DNA of 64,000 nucleotides from Metaphire vulgaris (taxonomy: Eukaryota; Annelida; Clitellata; Crassiclitellata; Megascolecidae), in the NCBI GenBank assembly GCA_018105865.1, contig CM030851.1, positions 12,123,828 through 12,187,827 of the forward strand, in the 5' to 3' direction. The position numbers were made by a program, and so were the translations under genes. This document shows, piece after piece, positions 12,887-23,740 of the stretch. How positions within the stretch are numbered: position 1 is the first letter of the stretch; each line of letters starts with the position of its first letter. The notes beneath the pieces were generated by a model. It did no database searches and was not told where the DNA came from. It worked only from the letters and a program-made list of their open reading frames with translations.

Positions 12887-13687
12887 CTGATGTCAGAGGA
12901 CTAGAAAAAACCGTCACTTTCCACCGTATTAATGTGTCTATATTGGCAATTAGGCCTATATAATAATGGTGGCTATACATTGTATAGATTAAAAAACCCT
13001 TTAAAGTGATAGATATCCAAAATGCAGGTCCAGATTCTTTTCAGGCATCGACTGGGCTTCAATCGGTGCAAATATGAACGCCCTACGACACCACAAATTT
13101 TCGCTCAAATTTCGAAAAAATACCCTGGACTATATAGTCCATGAAAAATTGTCGGGCGACCCAAAAATTCATGTCGATGTATTGCTCACATTTCGCTTTA
13201 GAACCCACAAGCGCCCCCCCACTGATGTCACAGGACTAGAAAAAGCCGTCATTTTCCACCGTATTAATGTGTCTATATTGGCAATTATAATAATGGTGGC
13301 TATACATTGTATATATTAAAAACCCTTTAAAGTGATAGATATCCAAAATGCGGGTCCAGATTCTTTTTAGGCATCGACTGGGCTTCAATCGGTGCAAATA
13401 TGAACGCCCTACGACACCACAAATTTTCGCTCAAATTTCGAAAAAATACCCCGGACTATACCATGAAAAATTGTCGGGCGACCCAAAAATTCATGTCGAT
13501 ATATTGCTCACATTTCGCTTTAGAACCCTCAAGCGTCCCCCACTGATGTCACAGGACTAGAAAAAGCCGTCACTTTCCACCGTATTAATGTGTTTATATT
13601 GGCAATTATAATAATGGTGGCTATACATTAAAGGGTTTTTAAATCTATACAAAGTGTTAGCTATCCAAAATGCGGGTCCAGATTCTT
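12887..13687. repeat. Tandem repeat, unit about 321-335 bp, roughly 2.4 copies
   Basis: Units start at 12887, 13222 and 13543 (each CTGATGTCA.AGGACTAGAAAAA...). GACGCATAACTAATAACTTA occurs just before the first unit (12838) and just after the last (13688), so the duplication included part of its flank. No coding sense is seen. Confidence 0.9.
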
Positions 13688-13704
13688 GACGCATAACTAA
13701 TAAC

Positions 13705-13898
13705 TTATCTTTCAGATCTGCCCTTAGAACATATCTGTTTGACTTGGCTTACCCCCCTTAGAATACTCTCCCGCCGTTTCGGACTGATCTTCTGGCTTGA
13801 CCTGGCTCTCATGCTATTTGGATTTGGTGCGCCATCGGCTGATGCCCTGGGCATTATGGTAGTGGCGCTATAGAAGTTGATTGATTGATTGATTGATG
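13705..13898 (+). mobile_element. 3' end of an L2/CR1-like LINE with ATTG tail
   Basis: Reads LPLRTYLFDLAYPP, then a UTR with GTGGCGCTATAGAAGTTG and a GATTGATTGATTG tail. It directly follows the 12.9-13.7 kb tandem repeat. Confidence 0.7.
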
Positions 13899-13958
13899 AC
13901 GCGGTTGATTTCTTATTATTTGCCATCTCGAGCGTGTCGCTACGATTCAGACAACTCA

Positions 13959-14039
13959 TTAACCCCTTAACTGGGCAACTATTTGTAACTCAATGTAAAA
14001 TGGACGAGCGTTACTCGGGGCAACCAGTTAAGGGGTTAA
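13959..14039 (+). mobile_element. TTAA-flanked 81-bp palindromic MITE, subfamily B, copy 1
   Basis: TTAA on both sides and CCCCTTAACTGG...CCAGTTAAGGGG ends. It shares the core TGTAACTCAATGTAAAATGG with subfamily A, but the flanking arms differ (GGGCAACTATT on the left, CGAGCGTTACTCG on the right). Confidence 0.85.
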
Positions 14040-14455
14040 TTGAGAAGTTAATTAGAAAGCGCTCCTCTGTTACATATCGAAACCGTAACTGGATATGGGA
14101 ACTCCAAGTTGGTTGAAATTAAAAGCATTGGAGTATAGCCACGGGGGGAGGTGGCCACGAGGGTCGGGCGGCGGGCGGGCCCCCTATTCTGGCTAGGATC
14201 AGTCGCTGGATTTACGCAAAACCGTCGAGAAATGTATTGGAGGGGTGGGTGGGTGGAGGGTGGGGGTAGAATGAATGCAAGAGAAGCGATATATGGGCGT
14301 CAATGTGCCAAGAGCCCCTTGGTGACCTTCTCGCGTCTCGAAAATGTCGGGACTGGGATAGGTGCCCCTCCTCCCCACATTCCGGAACCCAAGCTCTACG
14401 CCACTTATTCGAAGATTAGACGATGCTGGTTGACGCCGATCGACGGCAGTCTCTT

Positions 14456-15541
14456 CTAGCATCTGCTTGGCGTCTCGTGGACGCTGTACACGTAGTCGGG
14501 GGCCCGCAGCATCTGCGTGGCGTCGACGGCGTCTACGAAGGCGAGCGCTGCAGGTTTCTTCTTCGTCGTCGTCCTACCCTGTTCCCTGCCGCTGCAGGAG
14601 GTCCGTTTACCCTGTTCCGTCGTCGTCGTCGTCGTCACAGACTTCAGCAGAGTCACCGCCTCCAGGATCACGACCCTGTGCGCGTCCAGCCGGACCCAGC
14701 CGAGCGTCTGCGTGACGCGCACGGCGAACAGCGTCGCCAGCAGGTTGATGGTGACGATGCCGACGACGTTGCTGAGCACCGTCCACTCGAGCTGGTCGAC
14801 GGTCAGGCAGACGACGAAGCTGGCCGTACAGACGACCAGTAGCGCCCCGGCGGCGACGAGAAAGAGCCGGAAGTGGCGGCCCAGCGTCAGGCTGACGGCG
14901 ATCCGGGCGCCGCCGCCGACGGCGTGATGCACGAACCCGAGCCCGACGTCGATCTCGGCGCTGGCCGTCGAGTAGGACGCCCAGGCGTTGATCGTCCGCA
15001 TGAAGATGAGAACGGCCGTCGACGTCGTCTCGATGCTCGTATAGATCAGCCGCGCCTCGTCGTCGGTCGTCTGGCCGCCGCCGCCGGTGACGACCACCGA
15101 TTCCTTGATGACGCCGAGCGAGATGACGACCAGATGGAGACAGTAGAGCGACAACTCGCTGCGCAGGACGGCGAGGACGTTCCACGTGACGCACCACTCG
15201 CCTCCTCCTCCTCCTCCTCCTCCTCCTACTCCTCCTACTCCTCCTTCTCCTCCGTCGGTCGTTCCCCGGCAGCAGGGAAGGTATTCGCGCGCGACGACAA
15301 AGTCGTTGATGCGCGAGTTCTGGGCGGCGTAGTCGACGGCGTGCTTCGTGACGTACTTCCGGTTCCGGTCGCCGAGCGTCAGGGCGCCGTCCAGGAAGCA
15401 CGCCTCGACCTCGGCGTCCGCCTCGCCGGCGGTCGCTTTCGTCCCCTCCGTCGACGGGGACCTCCTGTCGGGCCCGGTCGCCGGCGTTTGGTCGACCTCT
15501 GGCGCCGTAGAAGAGTCTACGCGTATTTCGTCGAATTCCAT
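14456..15541 (-). CDS. Unrecognised GC-rich frame, possible multi-pass membrane protein (361 aa)
   Basis: A 361-codon open frame on the minus strand, GC3-rich like the receptor gene. The first ~100 residues are polar and acidic. A polyglycine tract follows (from a CTC/TCC microsatellite at about 15200-15255). After that come hydrophobic stretches: VLAVLRSELSLYCLHLVVIS, STAVLIFMRTINAWASY, LFLVAAGALLVVCTASFVVC and NVVGIVTINLLATLFAVRV, then a polar tail. This suggests four or five membrane helices. I do not recognise a family. Long open frames also exist in other phases here because the DNA is GC-rich, so coding is not proven; the clean alternation of hydrophobic and polar blocks favours this frame. 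A 60-bp CT array sits 7 bp upstream of the start codon. Confidence 0.5.
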   Translation of the reverse strand: MEFDEIRVDSSTAPEVDQTPATGPDRRSPSTEGTKATAGEADAEVEACFLDGALTLGDRNRKYVTKHAVDYAAQNSRINDFVVAREYLPCCRGTTDGGEGGVGGVGGGGGGGGGEWCVTWNVLAVLRSELSLYCLHLVVISLGVIKESVVVTGGGGQTTDDEARLIYTSIETTSTAVLIFMRTINAWASYSTASAEIDVGLGFVHHAVGGGARIAVSLTLGRHFRLFLVAAGALLVVCTASFVVCLTVDQLEWTVLSNVVGIVTINLLATLFAVRVTQTLGWVRLDAHRVVILEAVTLLKSVTTTTTTEQGKRTSCSGREQGRTTTKKKPAALAFVDAVDATQMLRAPDYVYSVHETPSRC

Positions 15542-15547
15542 CTAGAA

Positions 15548-15548
15548 T

Positions 15549-15609
<61 letters not shown>
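15548..15609. repeat. CT array next to the GC-rich frame
   Basis: About 30 CT units, 7 bp upstream of the minus-strand start codon at 15541. Confidence 0.95.
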
Positions 15610-15611
<2 letters not shown>

Positions 15612-15640
15612 AAAGCACGTCTATACTCATTTACGCAGAA

Positions 15641-15730
15641 GCAAGCAAGTAAGTAAGTAAAATCTCATGGATTTATATAGCGCTTTGGAAAGCAGAACAA
15701 CAGTAGCTGAGCAGACACTATAGAAACACT
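15641..15730 (-). mobile_element. LINE 3' tail, AAGTAAAATCTC family
   Basis: AAGTAAGTAAGTAAAATCTC then ATTTATATAGCGCTTTGGAA. Only the last ~80 bp of the element remain. Confidence 0.6.
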
Positions 15731-15964
15731 CTAGGCTTTGTTTTGTTGTTGTTATTCTTTTTATTGTTATTATTATTATAAAGTACATTTCCAACACATC
15801 GCTTATTCGAGAAACGTTTTCAATTCGGCAGATACAGCAATAGCGTTATGTTTATATACGATACCTAATCGCTTAAACCTAGGCCTACAGTCGTCCAACG
15901 ACTAGTGTAGTAGTGTCGAGTGTCCCATGGTACGACACATTGGTATACACTAGTAGTGCAAGAC

Positions 15965-15967
<3 letters not shown>

Positions 15968-16062
<95 letters not shown>
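15968..16062. repeat. Compound AG / ACAG array
   Basis: AG units pass into ACAG units at about 16006. Confidence 0.95.
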
Positions 16063-16598
16063 GACAGAGACTGGTAGTGCGTCTTGACCTGAGTCGTCGG
16101 TGGGTGGTGGGCGGTTTCTCCCTATCTACTCTGGATCTCTCTAATGGCGAAATGGCTTCCGAGTATACTTCGCCGCCGTCGCCGCCGCCGCCGTCGTCAA
16201 TCCACTCTGTCCGTCCAGAATCCAGATGGAGCCTCTTGCCTCCCTCCCTTCCTTCCCCCTCCCACCCCTCGACAATCCACACACAGGCACGGCTAAGCGG
16301 TCAGGAGCAGTCTATGGGTCAGGTCGCACCTGACGTCCTCGTCGACTAGACGATTTCTAAAAATAACCCTCCATTCGAGAGTGAGCGAAAACAAGAACGT
16401 TGGTACAGCAGCAGCAACCCCTCCCCCCCGCGCCTGGTTACATACGAGGCGCCCGGTGAAACGGAGCTGTTCTACTGTAACATCATCGAGTTTTTGCTGG
16501 GGCACCTTTACACCTTGTTCGAAGATTTTTGAAGATACAATCGGATTAATTTTTTTATATGGACTTGTCCTACATTGTTTAAGATTGCATTGATAACC

Positions 16599-16850
16599 CA
16601 GTGGTGAAAGTCAGGGGGAACGCGGGGGCACTAAGTTCCCCCAACTTTTTGAACCCTGAAATTTTTTCCCCATAATTTTCCAATATTTGTTCCAATATTG
16701 TAAAAGCACCGTGTACTTGTTGCAAAACCATTAAGCTAAGATTTAAAAAGCGCTACAGAAATGTAAATGATGGCTACCCATAGTTCGTTAGGGTTAGGGT
16801 TAGGTTAGGGTTAGAGTTCCCCCACCTTTTTTCACAGACTTTCAGCACTG
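16599..16850. mobile_element. hAT-like MITE carrying a TTAGGG array
   Basis: Inverted ends CAGTGGTGAAAGTCA...GACTTTCAGCACTG, with inner GTTCCCCCA repeats on both sides. Flanks TGATAACC and GATAAACC are similar but not identical. A telomere-like array at 16788-16816 lies inside. Confidence 0.65.
16788..16816 (+). repeat. Short interstitial TTAGGG array
   Basis: About four and a half units of TTAGGG, one of them TTAGG, inside the MITE at 16599-16850. Confidence 0.85.
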
Positions 16851-17790
16851 GATAAACCGATGTAATAATTTTACGTTCATATCTACCGACCTTGTAATGA
16901 TAATAAATATAACTGGATTCTAAGTGATTTAGTGAGGTTTCTCATGTTTCGAAAATTCCGTCAAAAGATACAATACTATCCTATTTTTGTGTTGAGAGCT
17001 CGAAACGCCCCAACTCCACCCCACCCCACCAACCGATTCAGACCAAGTTCGCTGTCTAAGTGATGGCGCCCCCTATTCTGGTACCATGGCCACGCCTCCA
17101 CTGTTGATTATCATAACAGAAAGCGTAATATAGGGTTATCCAGTGTTTACCAACAAGGTCCGGTTGCTCCGCCCACTGGTGGGCAGAAACCATAGCAACC
17201 ATTGTTGTCTATTAATAGACGCCAATGGCAGAAGCAGATTTCTTACTGGTGGGCACAGATCAGTGACCATAGAGATTGTTCTGGAAACTCCTATAGGAAA
17301 TACAGTATCAAGACAATCAAGACTAAAGACTGTTGTAAAGTGCTCTTGACTATAGCCTTCGCTACGCATACATAGCGGCTTTACTGTAGACTGAGTTGTA
17401 TCTAGTTAGAAAGAAAATCGATTGTTCGAGACTGTCAAGTCGATATCACAAATAATAATCCGGATTAAGCGTTAAATCGAGTTCCACTTCCAACCGTAAA
17501 TTAATTACCGACCATCTGATCTCGCAAAGAAATCTTATTCGGCACAACAGGGTGCAGAGATTTATCTATTCGCCCCATAAAATTATCATCAATCGACTTC
17601 TTCAGCGCATTTCCCAGATAAGATGTTTTATCGTTTTTCCTAAATATACGTCGAATAGGTTTTATCACAACTCCGCAAGAACGTCTTTCTCGTCTAATGA
17701 CGACAGCCCATTAGTCTGTGCGCGAACTATTTGTTACTTCAGTGCCCAAAGTGCGAAACCCTTAGCGAAGAAAAAGAAGAAAAAAACGAG

Positions 17791-17791
<1 letters not shown>

Positions 17792-17828
<37 letters not shown>

Positions 17829-17844
17829 TTTGATATATATATAT
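17792..17844. repeat. TA array
   Basis: About 17 TA units to 17826, then a short second block. Confidence 0.9.
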
Positions 17845-18035
17845 CGCAAGATTCTAAATGTCACTGTATGGCGCGTGGCTGGGGCTTCCGATAGATTAAA
17901 CCCTGCTTAAGAGGCGGTCGTATCAGATAACCGATATTACCTGCAAATAGATTGCGAATTTGAGATTTGCGTTATCAAGATGATACTTTTGGCATATACT
18001 GAAGGTAGCAGCAGCAGTGGGCTATACTGTTGGGC

Positions 18036-18377
18036 CATGCGGTGGCGGTTCCACGTGGGGGATGAGTGGGGATGCATCCCCCCACCGGACTCCCGGACTT
18101 TTTATTTTCGCTTGTGAAACGTATCTTTTGGGTAAAAGTCTCGTTGAACTACAGGGGAGAAAACTGCGGATGACTTTTTTGTTGCTAGTCAGCCTATTTT
18201 TGGGCAAAAGCGTGGTAAAATTTGGGTAAAATTCAAATTACTTCATTTTGTCGGCCTTTTCGGCAAAGTTTATTGATTTTTTCCTTCTCTTTTCGTCCCC
18301 CCACTAACTTCCCATGAATTCATTTCATACCCCCCCCCCTCTACCACCACCACCAAGAAATCCTGGAACCGCCACTG
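18036..18377. mobile_element. hAT-like MITE with GGTGGCGGTTCCA ends
   Basis: Left end GGTGGCGGTTCCACG and right end TCCTGGAACCGCCACTG; flanking octamers TGTTGGGC and TGCTGGGC match at 7 of 8. The left end carries a small extra insertion after CA. Confidence 0.65.
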
Positions 18378-19154
18378 TGCTGGGCGTTTCGAAAAATCGC
18401 TCCCGCAATCGAATGAAAAGTGGGCGGGCGAGATGCAAGAAATGAGAGTTGTATTCTCCGAGAAAAAAATCATTTTAATTTTCACAGCAAGCATGCAGCA
18501 CTGTAACATAGCCGTTTCGATCGCTAAAACTTATTTCTTTAATTGTGAAGACACGCATTTGATATTAAACATCGATCCATCCATCCATCCATCCATCCAT
18601 CTTATCGTGACGAACTACGGGACATCACGACATATTACACCGTCACTCATTTTCCCGTCACGATTACCCGCATGACCGTTTTTGCGTGCCTCCTCCTCCT
18701 CCTCCTCCTCCTCCTCCTTCTCCTCCCCCTCCTCCTCCTCCGCGGACGCCATGTATACTGGCAGCAACGCGACGCGACGCGGACACAAGTGCATGGTGGG
18801 AGTTGACCGGGGCATGTGGACAGCAGTAGAAGGGTTTAGTCCCGACACCGGATGAAGGGAAGGGAGTGGTCATAGCTGCCGTTCAGTCTCGTTCCGGGAA
18901 AGGTCAGGTCTCCGACGACGCGGTTTTGCCAGGTAGTATTTTGTCGTGAGAGAAAATGTTCGCAATTTTTGTCATCGCTAGGGGAGTTCTGGCTGCAATT
19001 TGCGACTAGATCTATTGGCTACTATTATTTAATTATTTATAATGTCTTCGTCTCTTCTTCTGCTTTGTTCGTTTGCGAACATCACGCAAACGAAGATGCT
19101 GATTATAGCCATTAAAATCATGAAATATGATTAAATATCTCAGAGCCCTTAACG

Positions 19155-19630
19155 ATTCATTCATTCGTTCATTCATTCATTCATTCATTCATTCAGGCAT
19201 TCAGGTATTCAGGCATTCATTCATTCATGCATTCAGGCATTCATTCATGCATTCATGCATTCATTCAGGCATTCATTCATTCATATTCATTCAGGCATTC
19301 ATTCATTCAGGCATTCATTCATGCATTCATGCATTCATTCATGCATTCATTCATGCATTCATTCAGGCATTCATTCAGGCATTCATGCATTCTTTCTTTC
19401 GTTCAGTTGCTAATTCGTTCTGTCTCTGTCTTTGTTTCGTTCTTTCGTCCATCCATCCCTCCCTCCCTCCATCCATCCATCCATCCATCCATCCATCCAT
19501 CCATCCATCCATCCATCCATCCATCCATCCATCCATCCATCCATCCATCCATCCATCCATCCATCCATCCATCCATCCATCCATCCATCCATCCATCCAT
19601 CCATCCATCCATCCATACATCCATCCATCC
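19155..19630. repeat. TTCA array followed by a long ATCC array
   Basis: TTCA/TGCA-mixed units at 19155-19400 and a pure ATCC array of about 45 units to 19630. Open in several frames because 4-bp units give 12-bp codon cycles; not coding. Confidence 0.95.
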
Positions 19631-19772
19631 TTGCTCACCATCCGAGCGGTGTCTTTATCCGCTGTTTACGCCTCACTGCCTGCCACTGCCACTGCCTCTG
19701 CCACCGCCGCCGCCGCCGCCGCCGCCGTCTTCGCTCTTAAGCAGACGAGAGGAGCGGAGTCTGACCGACCGA

Positions 19773-19774
19773 CC

Positions 19775-19814
<40 letters not shown>
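19773..19814. repeat. CAG array
   Basis: About 14 CAG units; preceded by GCC units at 19702-19728. Confidence 0.95.
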
Positions 19815-19815
<1 letters not shown>

Positions 19816-20259
19816 GTCACGGAATCCACGGCGGAGATAGCGCTTCCAATCAGAGCCATTCGACTAGACGACAGAGCCAGCGATAATTGCACTTCCGTCT
19901 GGAAAAACATCGGAGGGGGGAGGGTGAGGGGGAAAGCAGGCCGGAAGAAGGAGGAGGAAAATCAGGCAGGCAGGCAGGCAGGCGGGAGGAAGTTCAGTTA
20001 TTATCTGTTGTCGTAACGATAGCCGGTCGCAGACAAATCGTCGGCTCGTGCGACGTCAACGGCGCTACCTGAAGAGGTTACGTCGGAAAGACGATAGTTC
20101 ACCGTTTTCCTCTATTAGGATCGGACAGGTAACTTTATCTGACGATAACGTTTTGCCAATTATAGCTGCTAAGAAGACCATAGATATATCGCAAACTTCG
20201 ATTTTGTAGCAGTACATGGACAGCTAGCCTCCAACCGAACGAGGCGTAGTAGCCTACGC

Positions 20260-20341
<82 letters not shown>
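20260..20341. repeat. AAT array
   Basis: About 27 AAT units, ending at the hAT MITE at 20353. Confidence 0.95.
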
Positions 20342-20352
20342 TGCCTCCTGAC

Positions 20353-20524
20353 CAGGGCATGATTTGCGAGGGGAAGGGTAATCTTCCCCCACTGCCAAAC
20401 TGCATCCCCTCTACTACTACATCCCCATCACTACATCCCCACTGCTACATTTCCCAACAACTAGGCCTACACCCCCCAAGCTCGACATATTCCCCCACTG
20501 CTCCAGGTCACAAATCGCACCCTG
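20353..20524. mobile_element. hAT-like MITE, second copy of the CAGGGCGCGATTTG family
   Basis: Similar to 2547-2720 along its full length, with perfect 8-bp duplications CTCCTGAC (20345-20352 and 20525-20532). It landed at the edge of an AAT array. Confidence 0.88.
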
Positions 20525-21302
20525 CTCCTGACAATGTTTTTATCGTAAGGCAGGGTGTCCAAACTCCAAAGGAATATGTAGGCCTACATTGTACAAATCG
20601 TATACTAAATTCAATTTTGTCAGAAATACATAAGTTTTATATATTTCATTTTCAAAGTATAGTTAAAAGCCAAATGCCAGTTCAATTGCAAATTATCGGC
20701 ATTTATTTACCGCATCATATTTCGGCAATAAATAAATAAATAAATAAATATTGCATTATTCATTCGCCGTATATTACTAATTTTAATTTCTTATGCTTGA
20801 GGCCGGCCGAGCCTTCGGAAAACAACTATGCGGCACCTGGCTAAAAAAACCTCTGGAGACCTCTGTCATGAGGAAATCCTGTATGCAAAACTGTTTTTTA
20901 TATAGATGGTGAAATGTAAGGACAATAAATACATTATACCTTGTTAGCTACTCTGGAATGGATTAAAATGGATCTTGCAACAGTTTCACTGCCGCGTTCT
21001 TCAGAAGAATAATCCTCAATATAATATAGATAGATGAAACTGTCGTTAATACATGTATAAACTCACTATAAAGCTTATATATATACAGAAAACCTTTGAA
21101 ACTTAATTCAATGAAAAGGCTATTGGGTGACACGTTCTGATATTACAGACCAGAAACTGTCGATGCGTCTCTCTTAATTATTCCCGAATAATGGCCACGC
21201 CATTTCTAACTCGAGCCTAACAACGGTTTTGGCGCAACTTACTCGTGTTTCAGTCGCATAGAGGAGACATTTTCAGACATCTATGCAGCGATCATTCGAA
21301 AA

Positions 21303-21620
21303 AAAATCGACAGAAAGAGACATACATATAGACATAAAGACAGACATAGACAGACAAACAGACAAAGACAACGACAAAGACAAAGACAGAGACAGACAAA
21401 CAGAGACAAAGACAAAGACAGACAGGGCAGAGACAGACAGACAGACAGAGACAAAGACAATGACAAGGACAGACAGGACAGACAGACAGACAGAGACAGA
21501 CAGGCATAAAAGAGAGACAGGACAGACAGGGAAAGATGAGAGACGGAGAGAGACATACAGACAAAGAGAAATATATAGAGAGACAATGAGACAGAGACAG
21601 AGAGACAGAGAGGGGCAGAG
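21303..21620. repeat. GACA-rich array
   Basis: GACA units mixed with AGAGACAAA; degenerate. Confidence 0.9.
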
Positions 21621-22129
21621 AGAGTGTAAATGAACGGATAGAGTATGAATAAAGTGCACGACATGGTGAGTTATCTACTCTGCACTGAAATCGCTTCAAT
21701 TTTCCCCTTCTGCACTTAAGTGAAACTTTCACTTTTTGGCGTCTATCTATAGAGAAATCACAACAACAACAATAATATTAATAAATCTGTTTCGCTGATG
21801 AAGCACCTTTTGACCTCCCCATAGATCGAAAAAGCTACAGCCTCCCCCCCGTCACAGGGAACCTCGCGGGTTAAATTCAATCAAATCCGCCAAATAAGTG
21901 CGGACATAACTCAGGCTGAGTGTCATGGAAAAAAACTTCTGATCCCTCTCTGTTGGTCTTTCTTTTCCGTTAAGTAATATTGGACAATGACCAACCAGTT
22001 TCAATAACTGAGCTTACATGGTCGCGAATCAGTGACAGTTGCATGCATGGCGTCACTGGCGTGCGAGAGAATTCACGATTTTCTACCCGTTTGACTTCTA
22101 TACAGAAGACGAAAGGCGATTCAGAAATA

Positions 22130-22590
22130 AAGTAAAGTAAAATCTCGTGGATTTCTATAGCGCCTTGGAAATCAGCACAACAGTAGCTGCTTATTCTTAG
22201 GCGCTCAGCCTATCTTAAAATAGCTATAGGGAAGGTATATTATCAGCCAGGCAATAGTCAACGTCCAAAGGGCAGTGAGGCTAGGTTGTTACAGGTATGG
22301 AGGATATGATTTTAGAAAAAAGGAATGATTTAAGCTTAGACCTGAAGACTTGAGGAGATAATGCGGGAATTATAGGAAATGAGGAATCAGATTTTATTGC
22401 TTGAAAGTGTCCAAGTTTGCGGAGGGAAGCTGGGATCGAGTTCCAAAGTTCAGGGGAGGCGTATGAGAAGGCACGGTTGCAAATTTTCAGGGATGACTGA
22501 TTGAGTGGGCGTGACAGAGTGAAGAAGCAGCAGGAGGCAGACAAAGACAGAGACGCAGAGAAAGACGCGCACAGACAGAGGAACAACGAT
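22130..22590 (-). mobile_element. 3' end of an L2/CR1-like LINE (end of ORF2 plus 3' UTR)
   Basis: On the minus strand: ICNRAFSYASPELWNSIPAS then FRSKLKSFLFSK, the standard closing block of CR1/L2/Rex-type reverse transcriptases. The 3' UTR follows, ending GCGCTATAGAAATCCACGAG and a TTTACTTTACTT tail. Confidence 0.85.
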
Positions 22591-22859
22591 ACGAGAAGAG
22601 GCAGAAGAAATCACGGAACAGTGGGAAAATAATGAATGCATGCAATGGACTTCGACATTTTGACGATCCAAGCGTAGAATAAAATTTAGTACGTTATATC
22701 TGAGGTACGATATATATCCAACACCACCCAATATGGTAGCACATCACAGGAACCGTACATTGCGGTATTTTACAACCGAGTATACTGTACATTATATACA
22801 GTATAGAACCAAGTCCGTTATGACGAAGTCCTATGCATACATGCAGTATTTCTCTATCT

Positions 22860-22993
22860 CGGTCTCTTTCTTTCTCTATGTCTGTCTCTGTATCTTTGCC
22901 TCTCTTTTTCTGTCTGTTTGTCTGTCTGTCTGTCTCTGCCTGCCTCTCTGTCTCCCTTTATCTGTCTGTCTGTCTGTCTGTCTCTGTCTCTGT
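22860..22993. repeat. TGTC/CTCTG array
   Basis: TCTGTCTGTCTG units with CTCTC breaks. Confidence 0.9.
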
Positions 22994-23199
22994 CTCGTTC
23001 CGACTGCCAATTTAGTTCCGTGCAGCGTATGTGTTCAGAAGTTGAGTGTATTTTGTCTCAAGTGTATGATTACGAACAAGAGTAAATCCCTCCAAACGGA
23101 TATTACAACGACGACAACGACGATGACGACGACGACGACGATGTAACACAAGCACCTAAGCGCAGCAAATTCCAGAATCGATGCTGACCAATCACAAAG

Positions 23200-23720
23200 G
23201 GTCTAATGAATATTCATAAGCTAAAATGTAACCCCAAATCATATTTTCAGTTTTTTTAAAAGTCCAAATGGTCATAAAACGAAAAAGCTAACCCAGTTTT
23301 AACCCTACCCCCAAAAAATTAACTATAAACCCTATTTTTGTCCGTTTTGTCTAAACTAACTTTAAAATCCAAACATATTAACTCTATTTTCGATCCACCT
23401 CGCTTTTAGATATTGGGAACACAAACAATTCCTTTTTGCCCCTTCTTTTTGCCCCTTTTAGTCCAAGGTGGTCGTAAAACCCCCAAAGTCTAATCCATTT
23501 TATAATTAAAAGTCTAGACCCAAAATCTAATTCCTTTATAGTCCTAAATAAAGAATCCAGCCCATTGTTAAACCCTATATCCAAGATCCAACCGTAAACC
23601 CTGTTTTTAATCCCTGTAGCCCAAATTAACCCCAAACTCTCAAAATACTAACCAATTTTAGGCTCGCCTCGCAGCCGGATAAACGCTTCGAAAGTCGTTC
23701 ATCTAACCCCGGAATCTAGC
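23200..23720. other. Region upstream of the receptor gene, biased A/C-rich
   Basis: Strand-biased sequence with many AACCCTA, AAACCC and AAAATCCAA words, perhaps a worn repeat. The promoter of the receptor gene should be here or further left, but no element is clear. Confidence 0.35.
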
Positions 23721-23740
23721 ACACACACACAGATCTAACA

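Noticed and set aside
14607..15652. Long frames overlapping the GC-rich membrane-protein frame in other phases
   Set aside because: Composition (R/D/H-rich without hydrophobic blocks) is typical of shadow frames in GC3-rich coding DNA.
19127..19886. Frames of 219-237 aa rich in HSF, HPSI and WMDG repeats
   Set aside because: Products of TTCA and ATCC tetranucleotide arrays, which stay open in all frames without stops in the unit.
22733..23146. 137-aa frame
   Set aside because: Covers a TGTC array; no support.
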